This document shows, piece after piece, positions 24,829 through 31,329 of a DNA stretch of 31,329 nt; position 1 is the first letter of the stretch, and the number at the start of each line of letters is the position of its first letter. The notes under the pieces are model-generated. The model had not been told where the DNA came from and did no database searches. It worked only from the letters and a program-made list of their open reading frames with translations. Made by a program: the position numbers and the translations under genes. The DNA lies in contig CAZGKM010000016.1 of assembly GCA_964526325.1 (NCBI GenBank), positions 1 to 31,329 of the forward strand, written 5' to 3'. This DNA is from JACPHD01 sp964526325. Its GTDB lineage: Bacteria > Patescibacteriota > Patescibacteriia > Patescibacteriales > GWC2-42-12.

Positions 24829-25242
24829 ATGCAATATAATAAACTGACAATTTATACCGATGGCGGAGCGCGCGGCAATCCCGGACCGGCCGGCATCGGC
24901 GCGGTTATTTTAGATGAGCAAGGCAATGCGGTTGAGGAAATTTCTGAATATATCGGCGAAGCTACCAACAATCAGGCTGAGTATAAAGCGTTAATCGCCG
25001 GTTTAGCCAAGGCTAAGGAATTAGGCGCATTAGAATTGGAAGTTTTTTTGGATTCTGAATTGGTCGTGAAGCAGCTAAATCGGGAATACAAAGTTAAAGA
25101 TAAAAATCTTGCGCCTTTGTTTGTCCAAGCATATAATATTTCATTAAGTTTTAAAAAAATTGTTTTTAAGCATATTTTTAGAGAAGATAACGAATTAGCA
25201 GATAAATTAGTTAATCAAGCTTTGGATAAAGCCGGAAAATAA
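24829..25242 (+). CDS. rnhA: Ribonuclease HI
   Basis: Cleaves RNA in RNA-DNA hybrids. The four acidic active-site residues are in place: D11 in YTDGGARGNPGPAG, E51 in NNQAEYKAL, D75 in LDSELVV, and D125 in NELADKLVNQA. At 137 residues it is the compact form without the basic protrusion (handle) of E. coli RNase HI, closer to the archaeal and Gram-positive type where the tryptophan-rich substrate loop is missing. It follows recJ closely, so the two nucleic-acid enzymes are likely co-transcribed. It is followed by a short GC-containing gap and then tRNA-Val. Confidence 0.94.
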   Translation: MQYNKLTIYTDGGARGNPGPAGIGAVILDEQGNAVEEISEYIGEATNNQAEYKALIAGLAKAKELGALELEVFLDSELVVKQLNREYKVKDKNLAPLFVQAYNISLSFKKIVFKHIFREDNELADKLVNQALDKAGK

Positions 25243-25293
25243 TTTTATGCATAGCCCTGTCTGCCGGTAGATTAGTCTCGCCCCGCCACCTTT

Positions 25294-25367
<74 letters not shown>

Positions 25368-25370
25368 CAA

Positions 25371-25398
25371 AACAAAACCACCTATAGGTGGTTTTGTT
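25371..25398 (+). terminator. 12-bp perfect hairpin after tRNA-Val
   Basis: AACAAAACCACC (25371-25382), loop TATA, GGTGGTTTTGTT (25387-25398). It stands between the tRNA and the rnpB promoter. The T-run after it is interrupted, so it may also act as a 3' processing barrier. Confidence 0.8.
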
Positions 25399-25411
25399 AT
25401 TTGACTTTTTC

Positions 25412-25440
25412 TTGATTTACTGTTAATATTTATCTATAAT
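25412..25440 (+). promoter_or_regulatory. rnpB promoter
   Basis: TTGATT (25412-25417), a 17-bp spacer, and a perfect TATAAT (25435-25440). The expected start, about seven bases on, falls at 25447-25448, exactly where the 27-bp P1 helix begins. Confidence 0.8.
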
Positions 25441-25483
25441 TTGTTCTTTATATTTCGCTAATATCAAGGCAAGCGGATGATTA

Positions 25484-25793
25484 CCCCCCACCACTTTTTA
25501 AATTTATTAAAATTCATTATGTTTTATGTATATGTTTTGAGATCGCAGAAAGACAATAATTTATATATTGGTTATTCTTCTGACCTCAGAAGAAGGTTGG
25601 CTGAACATAATTCAGGAGAAAATAAGTCAACGAAAAACAGACTGCCGTTTACGCTCATTTATTATGAGGCATATTACTCGGATAAAGACGCCAGAATTCG
25701 TGAAAATAAATTAAAAAAATTTAAAAATTCTTATACTGAGTTGAAGAAAAGAATTTTTAATAGTTTGGCATAGATTTAAAAAGTGGTGGGGGG
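25484..25793 (+). other. Expanded P3 helix of RNase P RNA enclosing an ORF
   Basis: Arms 25484-25503 and 25774-25793 are a perfect 20-bp inverted repeat beginning with six C and ending with six G. Pairing extends through 25507/25770 with one G-T pair, 24 pairs in all. In type A RNase P RNA, P3 lies exactly here, between P2 and the GAGGAAAG block. The whole terminal loop is the GIY-YIG gene. Confidence 0.88.
25519..25773 (+). CDS. GIY-YIG nuclease-domain protein encoded inside the RNase P RNA P3 loop
   Basis: 84 residues from ATG 25519, forming a bare GIY-YIG domain: FYVYVLRS at the start, NLYIGYSSDLRRRLAEHNSG with the YIG tyrosine and catalytic Arg, YYEAYYSDKDARIRENKLKKF with the metal Glu and terminal Asn. 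This is the UvrC/YhbQ-like single-domain type, often found as mobile or stand-alone genes in Patescibacteria. No separate DNA-binding domain is present. The frame is open back to ATG 25477, which lies in P2, but 25519 gives the family N-terminus. The stop TAG (25771-25773) sits inside the P3 3' strand. It has no promoter or ribosome-binding site of its own and would be expressed from the rnpB transcript, if at all. Confidence 0.9.
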   Translation: MFYVYVLRSQKDNNLYIGYSSDLRRRLAEHNSGENKSTKNRLPFTLIYYEAYYSDKDARIRENKLKKFKNSYTELKKRIFNSLA

Positions 25794-26156
25794 AGGAAAG
25801 TCCGGACTCCCACCTAAACTAAAGATTCGGCGGGCAAACCGAAAATGTTTTGCCTGTTGAGTATTCTGTTAGGCGTCGTGACAATGGATAACGTCCATCA
25901 AGAGCAATCTTAGGGAAAGTGCCACAGAGACAATACTAATTCCGCTTCGGCGGAATGAAAGGTGAAAAGTTACGCAGTGTTTAAGTTGTGTTAGGATATC
26001 CGAATAACTTAGGCTAGGCGTATTCTGCGCTGGTGACAGCGTTAGATGGTAAACCCTGTTTGGAGCAAGAGCAAACTACCACGCATTTAGCGGGGTAACG
26101 AAAAGTGGCTCGCTTGACCCTGGCGGCAACGCTAGGGCTAGATAGATGATCATTAG

Positions 26157-26321
26157 AGGGCCTGTTTGGAAAGTTCATTTCTACTGCAATTTCCAAATTT
26201 TGGTATAATTTTATTTAAAATTTTTTCGCCTATATTTATATATATAAGCTTAAAAATTTTAAAAAAATTCTATCCAAAATTTTAAAATTTCGTTGCGAAA
26301 GCAACTTTCCAAACAGGCCCT
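26157..26321. mobile_element. 165-bp MITE-like element inserted in RNase P RNA J2/4
   Basis: Perfect 19-bp terminal inverted repeats: AGGGCCTGTTTGGAAAGTT (26157-26175) and its complement (26303-26321). The flanks carry TAG on both sides (26154-26156 and 26322-26324), consistent with a 3-bp target duplication. It has no coding capacity, and its interior is AT-rich with a GTTGC-GAAA-GCAAC hairpin near 26292-26305. Removing the element and one TAG restores a normal P2-J2/4-P4 sequence, ...GATCATTAGACAGAATCC.... The family of the parent transposase is unknown. Confidence 0.85.
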
Positions 26322-26373
26322 TAGACAGAATCCGGCTTATAGCTTGCCTTGATATTAGTGAAATATAACTCAC

Positions 26374-26395
26374 ATAACACGCAACTGCGTGTTAT
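26374..26395 (+). terminator. Possible rnpB terminator hairpin
   Basis: ATAACACGCA (26374-26383) and TGCGTGTTAT (26386-26395) are perfectly complementary. The tail TTGCAAATTTT is a weak T-tract, so read-through into the sugar transferase gene at 26407 is possible. Confidence 0.55.
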
Positions 26396-26406
26396 TTGCA
26401 AATTTT

Positions 26407-27828
26407 ATGAAGCAAAGTGAATTATTTTTTTCATTTTTACTCGTACCATTGGATTTTTTAATGATTATTTTAGCCGGAACCTCGGCTTATTATTTGCGTT
26501 TTGCCAGCGTAGCAGCGGAAATTAGGCCGGTGATTTTTAGTTTGCCTTTCGGTGATTATTTTCAAATTTTATTGATAATCGCCTTGGCCTGGCTGGTCAT
26601 ATTCGCTTTAGCCGGTTTATACAGCATAAAAGGCTCTCGCCGTTTAACCGCTGAAGTTTACCGGGTAATTTTAGCTTGTTCAACCGGTCTGATGTTGATA
26701 GTAATTATGATTTTTGCTTTTAGAGAACTTTTTTCTTCTCGCTTCATAGTTTTAGCGGGTTGGCTTTTGGCTATAGTTTATATAAGTTTTGCCAGAATTA
26801 TTATCAGATTGGTTCAAAGAATTTTATTAAGATATGGCATCGGCGTGCATAAAATTGTTTTGGTGGGCGATAGTAACACTACCGATGCTTTAATTCATGA
26901 ATTTTCCAGCCGAAAAAATTCAGGTTATGAGGTTGTAAAGCGTTTAAAAAATTTCAGCTTAGAAGCAAGCGAGGATTTAGCCGAATTTTTACGAGCGTGC
27001 GAAGTTGATGAAATTATGCAGAGCGACCCAAATTTAAGCAAGGCCGAAGCGATAAGATTATTTGATTTTGCTGATGAGAATCATATAATTTTTAAATACG
27101 CCGCCGATTTGCTCGGAGCGAAAGTATTAAAGACCGAAGTTTCGGAAATTGCCGGCATCCCGGTCGTGGAAGTAAAAAAGACACCGCTTGAAGGCTGGGG
27201 CAGGATTATAAAAAGAATTTTTGATATTATCTTGTCTTTATTTTTTATAATCATTTTTAGCCCGGTGCTTATTATTGCGGCTATTATAATTAAACTTGAT
27301 TCACGAGGCCCGATTATTTACAAAAATGAGCGGGTTTTAAAAAACGGCACCTTTAAATTATTTAAATTCAGATCAATGATTTATCAATATTGCGTGGGTG
27401 ATGATTATGGCAATATTCAAGCTTTAGAATTAGAAAAAAAATTAATTGAAGAAAAAAGCATTAAAGCCGGGCCGGTTTATAAAATTGCCGATGATCCTCG
27501 CTTAACCGGGGTAGGTAAGTTTATCAGGCGTTGGAGCATTGATGAATTACCGCAATTTTTTAATGTTTTGCGCGGCGACATGAGTTTAGTCGGGCCGCGT
27601 CCGCATCAGCCCAGGGAAGTGGCTAAATACGAGCGCCACCATAAAAAAGTTTTATCGATTAAGCCCGGCATCACAGGCTTAGCGCAAATTTCCGGCCGGA
27701 GTGATTTAAGTTTTGAAGATGAGGTTAAATTAGATATTTATTATATTGAGAATTGGTCTTTGATATTTGATATCGCAATTTTACTTAGAACGCCTTTGGC
27801 CGTAATCAGGGGGAGAAAAGTTGAATAA
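26407..27828 (+). CDS. Polyprenyl-phosphate sugar-phosphate transferase (WbaP/EpsE-like initiating enzyme)
   Basis: Starts surface-glycan assembly by transferring a sugar phosphate from a nucleotide sugar to undecaprenyl phosphate. The N-terminal half has about four to five membrane segments and a CoA-binding-like soluble domain (IVLVGDSNTTDAL...). The catalytic C-terminal third begins with KRIFDIILSLFFIIIFSPVL, then SRGPIIYKNERVLKNG, FKLFKFRSM, RLTGVGKFIRRWSIDELPQ, NVLRGDMSLVGPRP and PGITGLAQISGR, all diagnostic of the bacterial sugar transferase family. 473 residues from ATG 26407; the frame extends to GTG 26389, but that lies in the rnpB terminator hairpin. It is probably co-expressed with the GT4 gene downstream. 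The sugar donor is not determinable. Confidence 0.94.
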   Translation: MKQSELFFSFLLVPLDFLMIILAGTSAYYLRFASVAAEIRPVIFSLPFGDYFQILLIIALAWLVIFALAGLYSIKGSRRLTAEVYRVILACSTGLMLIVIMIFAFRELFSSRFIVLAGWLLAIVYISFARIIIRLVQRILLRYGIGVHKIVLVGDSNTTDALIHEFSSRKNSGYEVVKRLKNFSLEASEDLAEFLRACEVDEIMQSDPNLSKAEAIRLFDFADENHIIFKYAADLLGAKVLKTEVSEIAGIPVVEVKKTPLEGWGRIIKRIFDIILSLFFIIIFSPVLIIAAIIIKLDSRGPIIYKNERVLKNGTFKLFKFRSMIYQYCVGDDYGNIQALELEKKLIEEKSIKAGPVYKIADDPRLTGVGKFIRRWSIDELPQFFNVLRGDMSLVGPRPHQPREVAKYERHHKKVLSIKPGITGLAQISGRSDLSFEDEVKLDIYYIENWSLIFDIAILLRTPLAVIRGRKVE

Positions 27829-27844
27829 GTTAGAATTAAGTATT

Positions 27845-27925
27845 TAGTATCAATTATAAAGTATAGGGCGTAATGGATAGCTGAAAGTTTGTTGCATTAT
27901 ACACTATACTTTATACATAATACTA
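27845..27925. repeat. Long inverted repeat in the gap before the glycosyltransferase
   Basis: TAGTAT plus TATAAAGTATAG (27845-27850 and 27855-27866) pair with CTATACTTTATA plus ATACTA (27904-27915 and 27920-27925). That is 18 pairs with a 4-nt internal loop and a 37-nt terminal loop. It ends 4 nt before the next ATG. Confidence 0.65.
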
Positions 27926-27929
27926 TTTC

Positions 27930-29042
27930 ATGAAAGTTGCTTTAATCCATGATCATTTAGCTCAAGACGGTGGAGCGGAAAAAGTGCTAAAGATTTTAGC
28001 TGAAATATTTCCCGAGGCGCCGATTTTTACTTTGCTGTATGAAAAGAAAAACGCGGACAAATATTATAGTAATCGCAAGATAGAGACTTCTATTATTCAA
28101 AGACTTCCCGGCGGTATTTCGCATTATCAGTGGTATATGCCATTTATGCCTATGGCCGTGGAATTTTTTGATTTAAACGGTTATGACCTGGTAATTTCCG
28201 ACTCCAGCTCATTCGCCAAAGGCGTTATTACTTCAAGCCATACTCTTCATATCTCTTATTGCCATACGCCGACACGCTATCTTTGGAGCGACACCCATCA
28301 GTATATCAAGGAATTAAAATATAATAAGTATTTCAAGAAAGTAATTTCTTTGGTATTAAATTATATCAGAATATGGGACAGACTGGCCGCCGACAGGGTT
28401 GATGAATATATCGCCAATTCTCGCTTTGTAGCCAAAAGAATAAAAAAATACTATAAAAGAAATTCAATCGTTATTTATCCGCCAGTGGAAACCGAAAAAT
28501 TTAAAATTTCCTCGGAAGTAAGCGATTATTTTTTAATCGGCGGCCGACTGGCGCCTTATAAAAGAGTGGATTTAGTTGTTGAGGCATTTAAAAATAACGG
28601 CAAGAAATTAAAAATTTTCGGCGACGGAGTGGATTTGCCGCGGCTTAAAATAATGGCAAAAGGTAATTCTAATATAGAATTTTTGGGCTGGGTTGATGAC
28701 GTAGCCAAGGCCGAGCTTTATAGCAAAGCGCTCGCCTTTATTTATCCTCAAGAAGAAGATTTTGGCATTACGGCGGTTGAGGCTCAAGCTTCAGGCAGGC
28801 CTGTAATAGCCTATAAGCGGGGCGGGGCTATGGAAACGGTTATTGATGGCGTAACCGGCTTATTTTTTAATGAACAAACATCCTCCAGCTTAGCTGAGGT
28901 TATTAATAATTTTGACAGTTCAAAATTCAATCCTGAAATCATAAAGCGGCATGCCGAACAATTTTCCGTCGCAAAATTTAAAAAGGAAATTAATGAGTTT
29001 ATAAATCGGGAATACGAGAAGTTTAGGTCCGATTTGTGCTAG
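27930..29042 (+). CDS. GT4-family glycosyltransferase
   Basis: Retaining GT-B glycosyltransferase of 370 residues for lipid-linked or extracellular polysaccharide. The N-terminal acceptor domain begins KVALIHDHLAQDGGAEKVL, with the glycine-rich loop. The donor domain carries FLIGGRLAPYKRVDLVVEAF, LGWVDD and the catalytic EX7E-type segment EEDFGITAVEAQASGRPVIAYKRGGAMETV. The mannosyl/fucosyl-type signature CHTPTRYLWSD (about 111-121) resembles GT4 enzymes such as WbaZ or mannosyltransferases, so mannose transfer is a reasonable but unproven guess. Its neighbour upstream is the initiating sugar-phosphate transferase, so it may add the second sugar. A long inverted repeat precedes the start. Confidence 0.93.
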   Translation: MKVALIHDHLAQDGGAEKVLKILAEIFPEAPIFTLLYEKKNADKYYSNRKIETSIIQRLPGGISHYQWYMPFMPMAVEFFDLNGYDLVISDSSSFAKGVITSSHTLHISYCHTPTRYLWSDTHQYIKELKYNKYFKKVISLVLNYIRIWDRLAADRVDEYIANSRFVAKRIKKYYKRNSIVIYPPVETEKFKISSEVSDYFLIGGRLAPYKRVDLVVEAFKNNGKKLKIFGDGVDLPRLKIMAKGNSNIEFLGWVDDVAKAELYSKALAFIYPQEEDFGITAVEAQASGRPVIAYKRGGAMETVIDGVTGLFFNEQTSSSLAEVINNFDSSKFNPEIIKRHAEQFSVAKFKKEINEFINREYEKFRSDLC

Positions 29043-29086
29043 TTAAATGAAATTTCCTATTTTTGGGTGATAATCAGAAAATAATT

Positions 29087-30208
29087 ATGGCAAATAAATC
29101 ATCAAATAAAAATTTGCATAAAGCAAGCCAAGCGAAGAAGGACGAGTTTTACACCCAGCTCGTTGATATTGAAAAAGAGTTAAAACACTACAAAGAGCAA
29201 TTTCATGGCAAGGTTGTTTACTGTAATTGCGATGATCCGTTTGAGAGTAATTTTTTTAAATATTTCGCAGCCAATTTTAACGCGCTAAAGCTAAAGAAAC
29301 TTATAACTACAAGCTATGTTAAATCGCCGATTGTCGGCGGGCAGTTGCCGCTGTTTGAAGTGGAAGGACTAAAACCATCCGGCAAAGAGCCGTTTAAAAT
29401 TGAAATCAAAGAAGTGCCGGATAGCGATGGCGATGGCGCGGTAAACATAGACGATGTAGAGTATTTGTTGAAGCACGACAAAAATACCGCAACCCCGCTG
29501 CGCGGCAACGGTGATTTTCGCAGCGATGAGTGTATTGAACTGCTTAAGCAAGCCGATATTGTCGTAACCAATCCGCCGTTTTCTCTGTTTCGCGAATATG
29601 TGGCGCAAATTGTGGAGTATGATAAAAAGTATTTGATCATCGGCAACACAAATGCCCTGACCTATAAAGAGATCTTTAAGTTGGTCAAAGAAAACAATCT
29701 TCGTACTGGTTATACGAATTTTAATGTTGGAATGTTTTTTGTAGTGCCAGACGACTGGGAGCATTTTCATCATATAGACGAGAAAGGAAAAAAAATTGCG
29801 CGGGTCTCAACTTCATGTTGGTTTACGAATATGGAAGTGGAAAAACATAAACAAGAAATCACATTATACAAGAAATATAACTCTAAAGAATATCCAAAAT
29901 ACGATAACTATAATGCAATAAATGTAGATAAATATACTGATATTCCTTATAATTATAACGGATACATTGGTGTACCGATCACTTTTATTGATAAATATAA
30001 TCCTGAACAATTTGAGATTATTGGTCTAGGTATATCTAATTCAGGGATAGAGATTGGAGTTAAGCCATACAAAGCGGAACATAAAAAATATAGGAAAGAG
30101 GTTCAAAAACGTGGCGCAGTTGATGGCGATTTATATATGATTACAAATGGAATTATAGACGTTCCTTATGCGCGAATTATTATAAAAAATAAGACAGCAA
30201 AGAAATAA
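29087..30208 (+). CDS. EcoRI-type adenine-specific DNA methyltransferase
   Basis: N6-adenine methyltransferase of the EcoRI methylase family (373 residues). Recognition rests on the N-terminal KKDEFYTQLVDIEKEL, the cofactor-region strand VVYCNCDDPFESNFFKYF, and the catalytic motif IV IVVTNPPFSLFREYV (NPPF). A DxDxDG calcium-loop-like segment, DSDGDGAVNIDD, lies between; it also occurs in other members of this family as I recall. ATG 29087 is chosen; the frame is open to 29063. The gene is compositionally mixed: its second half is much richer in A and T than its first. No restriction-enzyme gene is seen. The SIR2-like gene follows after 13 nt, so the two probably form one unit. Confidence 0.9.
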   Translation: MANKSSNKNLHKASQAKKDEFYTQLVDIEKELKHYKEQFHGKVVYCNCDDPFESNFFKYFAANFNALKLKKLITTSYVKSPIVGGQLPLFEVEGLKPSGKEPFKIEIKEVPDSDGDGAVNIDDVEYLLKHDKNTATPLRGNGDFRSDECIELLKQADIVVTNPPFSLFREYVAQIVEYDKKYLIIGNTNALTYKEIFKLVKENNLRTGYTNFNVGMFFVVPDDWEHFHHIDEKGKKIARVSTSCWFTNMEVEKHKQEITLYKKYNSKEYPKYDNYNAINVDKYTDIPYNYNGYIGVPITFIDKYNPEQFEIIGLGISNSGIEIGVKPYKAEHKKYRKEVQKRGAVDGDLYMITNGIIDVPYARIIIKNKTAKK

Positions 30209-30221
30209 TTTTATAAATAAT

Positions 30222-31115
30222 ATGGAATTTACTACAGATAAAAAATATTTTTTTATATTAGGAGCAGGGGCCTCCGTTGATTATGGGTTGCCTGTATGGA
30301 AGGAATTAAATTATTTAATCAAAGCCAAAATTGAAAATGATAAAAATGAGCTATATAAATATAAAAAAGAGATATTAGATTGGTTAAATAAAATAGGTGA
30401 TAATAAAAAATATAAAACAATTGATGAGTGCATAATGTTAGAATCAGCATCAAAAAATTATCATGATAATGGGCACGAAATAGAAAATGAGGTTTTCGGT
30501 ATAATTAAAAATATTTTTAAAGAGGCATATAAGGATAATGATGAGGGGTGGATACGTAAACTAAATGAAAAAATTAAAAATAATGTGAATTTAAGCTTAG
30601 AAGATAAAATAGCTTTTATTAATTATAATTACGATGATGTTTTAGACAAAAATTTTCTCAATTTTGATTATTTGCCAATAAAACATAAATTATTTAATTA
30701 TAAGAATAGATTAAGTGTATTATCCGAAGTAGAGATTAGCTGTCTTTATCCACACGGCTATTTTCCCTCAGAATATAATTCTTCCTATTTAGTCAAAAAA
30801 AAGGATACAATTAAAAGTGGAAGCGAGGAATTTATAGATGCCGTTTCTTGCTATGAGAGTAAGGGACATACTGTATCCAATTATAATCTTGCTCAAAAAA
30901 TATCTTTATATATACTAGGATTAGGAAGTGGTTTTAAAATTAACTTAAATAATATCCATTTTAAAAATAGAATATTTGATATACACATAACGATCAAAGA
31001 TAAAAAGTCAGAAGATCGAATAGTAAATTTATTGAGCGAGAAATTTAAAATAAACCTAACAGAAATAAAGATATATAATGATTGCTGCGATCTAGTTGAT
31101 AACTGTTTTAATTAA
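30222..31115 (+). CDS. SIR2-like domain protein, putative defence effector
   Basis: 297 residues. The Rossmann-type start FFILGAGASVDYGLPVWKEL (10-29) with GAGAS, INYNYDDVLDKNF (133-145) and LYPHGY with the His (175-180) match the SIR2-like fold used in several anti-phage proteins, some of which degrade NAD+. The classical deacetylase zinc cysteines are not evident. Very AT-rich, with codon use unlike the housekeeping genes here, suggesting recent acquisition. Its immediate position after a solitary EcoRI-type methyltransferase suggests a modification-plus-effector defence pair, the methylase perhaps guarding the host. Function is inferred from fold and context only. No membrane segment or additional domain is seen. 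Confidence 0.78.
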   Translation: MEFTTDKKYFFILGAGASVDYGLPVWKELNYLIKAKIENDKNELYKYKKEILDWLNKIGDNKKYKTIDECIMLESASKNYHDNGHEIENEVFGIIKNIFKEAYKDNDEGWIRKLNEKIKNNVNLSLEDKIAFINYNYDDVLDKNFLNFDYLPIKHKLFNYKNRLSVLSEVEISCLYPHGYFPSEYNSSYLVKKKDTIKSGSEEFIDAVSCYESKGHTVSNYNLAQKISLYILGLGSGFKINLNNIHFKNRIFDIHITIKDKKSEDRIVNLLSEKFKINLTEIKIYNDCCDLVDNCFN

Positions 31116-31287
31116 TTTGTTTAAGACAACTTAGTATAAATAAAATTAAAAATAGTTATATGGAAAATAACAGGTAAAAAGATAGTGATTATTGAGGATT
31201 AAAGAATTAGGCTAGTTCGGGATGAGGAAAACTAATAAAAATAATTTTATGAATAATTCTGATAAAAACAACCATAAAATATAAAAT

Positions 31288-31329
31288 ATGAGATTTGAAG
31301 AATTTAAAGCCGAACAGAAACCTAAAAAA
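31288..31329 (+). CDS. Start of an unidentified gene, cut by the window end
   Basis: Fourteen codons, MRFEEFKAEQKPKK, remain open at the last base. There is a 172-bp gap between the SIR2-like stop and this ATG, which holds no convincing gene or structure. It could be a further member of the defence block. Nothing can be said about function. Confidence 0.4.
   Translation, partial: MRFEEFKAEQKPKK

Larger units (their letters stand above)
25448..26368 (+). ncRNA. rnpB: RNase P RNA, type A, with two large insertions
   Basis: Catalytic RNA that trims the 5' leader from precursor tRNAs. The ends pair as P1: 25448-25474 with 26342-26368, 27 pairs with one G-T. P2 is GATGATTA (25477-25484) with TGATCATT. 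Conserved cores are GAGGAAAGTCCGG (from 25793), AGTGCCACAGAGA (25918-25930), AAAGGTGAAAAG, GGTAAACCC, GGGCTAGATAGATGA (26135-26149) and GACAGAATCCGGCTTA (26324-26339). The total is about 920 nt, against the usual 350-450. About 270 nt come from a GIY-YIG ORF in the P3 loop and 165 nt from a terminal-inverted-repeat element in J2/4. A further domain of roughly 70 nt between P4 and P8 also looks long. If this is the only copy it must tolerate, or be processed at, both inserts. Confidence 0.93.

Noticed and set aside
25477..25518. Longer start for the GIY-YIG protein at ATG 25477
   Set aside because: These codons are the P2 and P3 5' strands of the RNase P RNA, and the family N-terminus (FYVYVLRS) begins right after ATG 25519.
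25484..26321. Group I or group II intron in rnpB
   Set aside because: No intron core elements are visible; the ORF insert is closed by a simple perfect stem at P3, and the second insert has transposon-like ends and a TAG duplication.
29369..29773. 134-codon reverse-strand ORF within the methyltransferase gene
   Set aside because: Lies opposite a well-supported gene with clear motifs and has no recognisable domain.

Overview
The window looks like a piece of a Candidatus Patescibacteria (CPR, probably Parcubacteria-type) genome. This is inference from several signs: small AT-rich genes packed on one strand, almost no Shine-Dalgarno sequences, minimal fermentative central metabolism, many small unrecognised membrane proteins, and palindromic intergenic repeats. 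All real genes found are on the + strand. One scaffold gap (100 Ns) lies at 20315-20414.

Layout. 1-5918: housekeeping genes (TRIC-like channel fragment, DUF167 protein, undecaprenyl diphosphate synthase, RarA, malic enzyme, QueH, PilT). 5919-8908: a lineage-type block of two small hypotheticals, a multi-pass membrane protein and an HtrA-like protein that has lost its catalytic triad. 8909-17000: a lower-glycolysis and acetate block with its own promoter and a structured leader (pgk, SIMPL-domain protein, eno, two tandem gpmI genes, ackA), followed by murJ. 18840-20911: a PurD-like ATP-grasp gene broken by the assembly gap, and a small SET-domain protein. 21034-25242: lepA preceded by a partial copy of its own 5' end, a 33-residue membrane peptide, recJ, and a type I RNase H. 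25294-26395: tRNA-Val(CAC) with a terminator, then a heavily interrupted RNase P RNA gene. 26407-29042: a polyprenyl-phosphate sugar-phosphate transferase and a GT4 glycosyltransferase for surface glycan. 29087-31329: an EcoRI-type adenine methyltransferase and a SIR2-like protein, probably an acquired defence pair, then the start of another gene.

The most unusual locus is rnpB (about 25448-26368). All the conserved type A core blocks are readable, and the ends pair in a 27-bp P1 helix. The P3 hairpin, however, carries a complete GIY-YIG nuclease ORF in its loop. A second, 165-bp element with perfect 19-bp terminal inverted repeats and a TAG duplication sits in J2/4, next to the 3' strand of P4 in the catalytic core. 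I know of no described RNase P RNA with a nuclease ORF in P3 plus a transposon-like element in J2/4; that statement is from memory and was not searched.

Metabolically, pgk-eno-gpmI-ackA and malic enzyme fit a fermenter that makes ATP by substrate-level phosphorylation. UppS, MurJ and the sugar transferase/GT4 pair supply and use undecaprenyl-linked intermediates for the envelope. RarA, RecJ and RNase H form a small genome-maintenance set.
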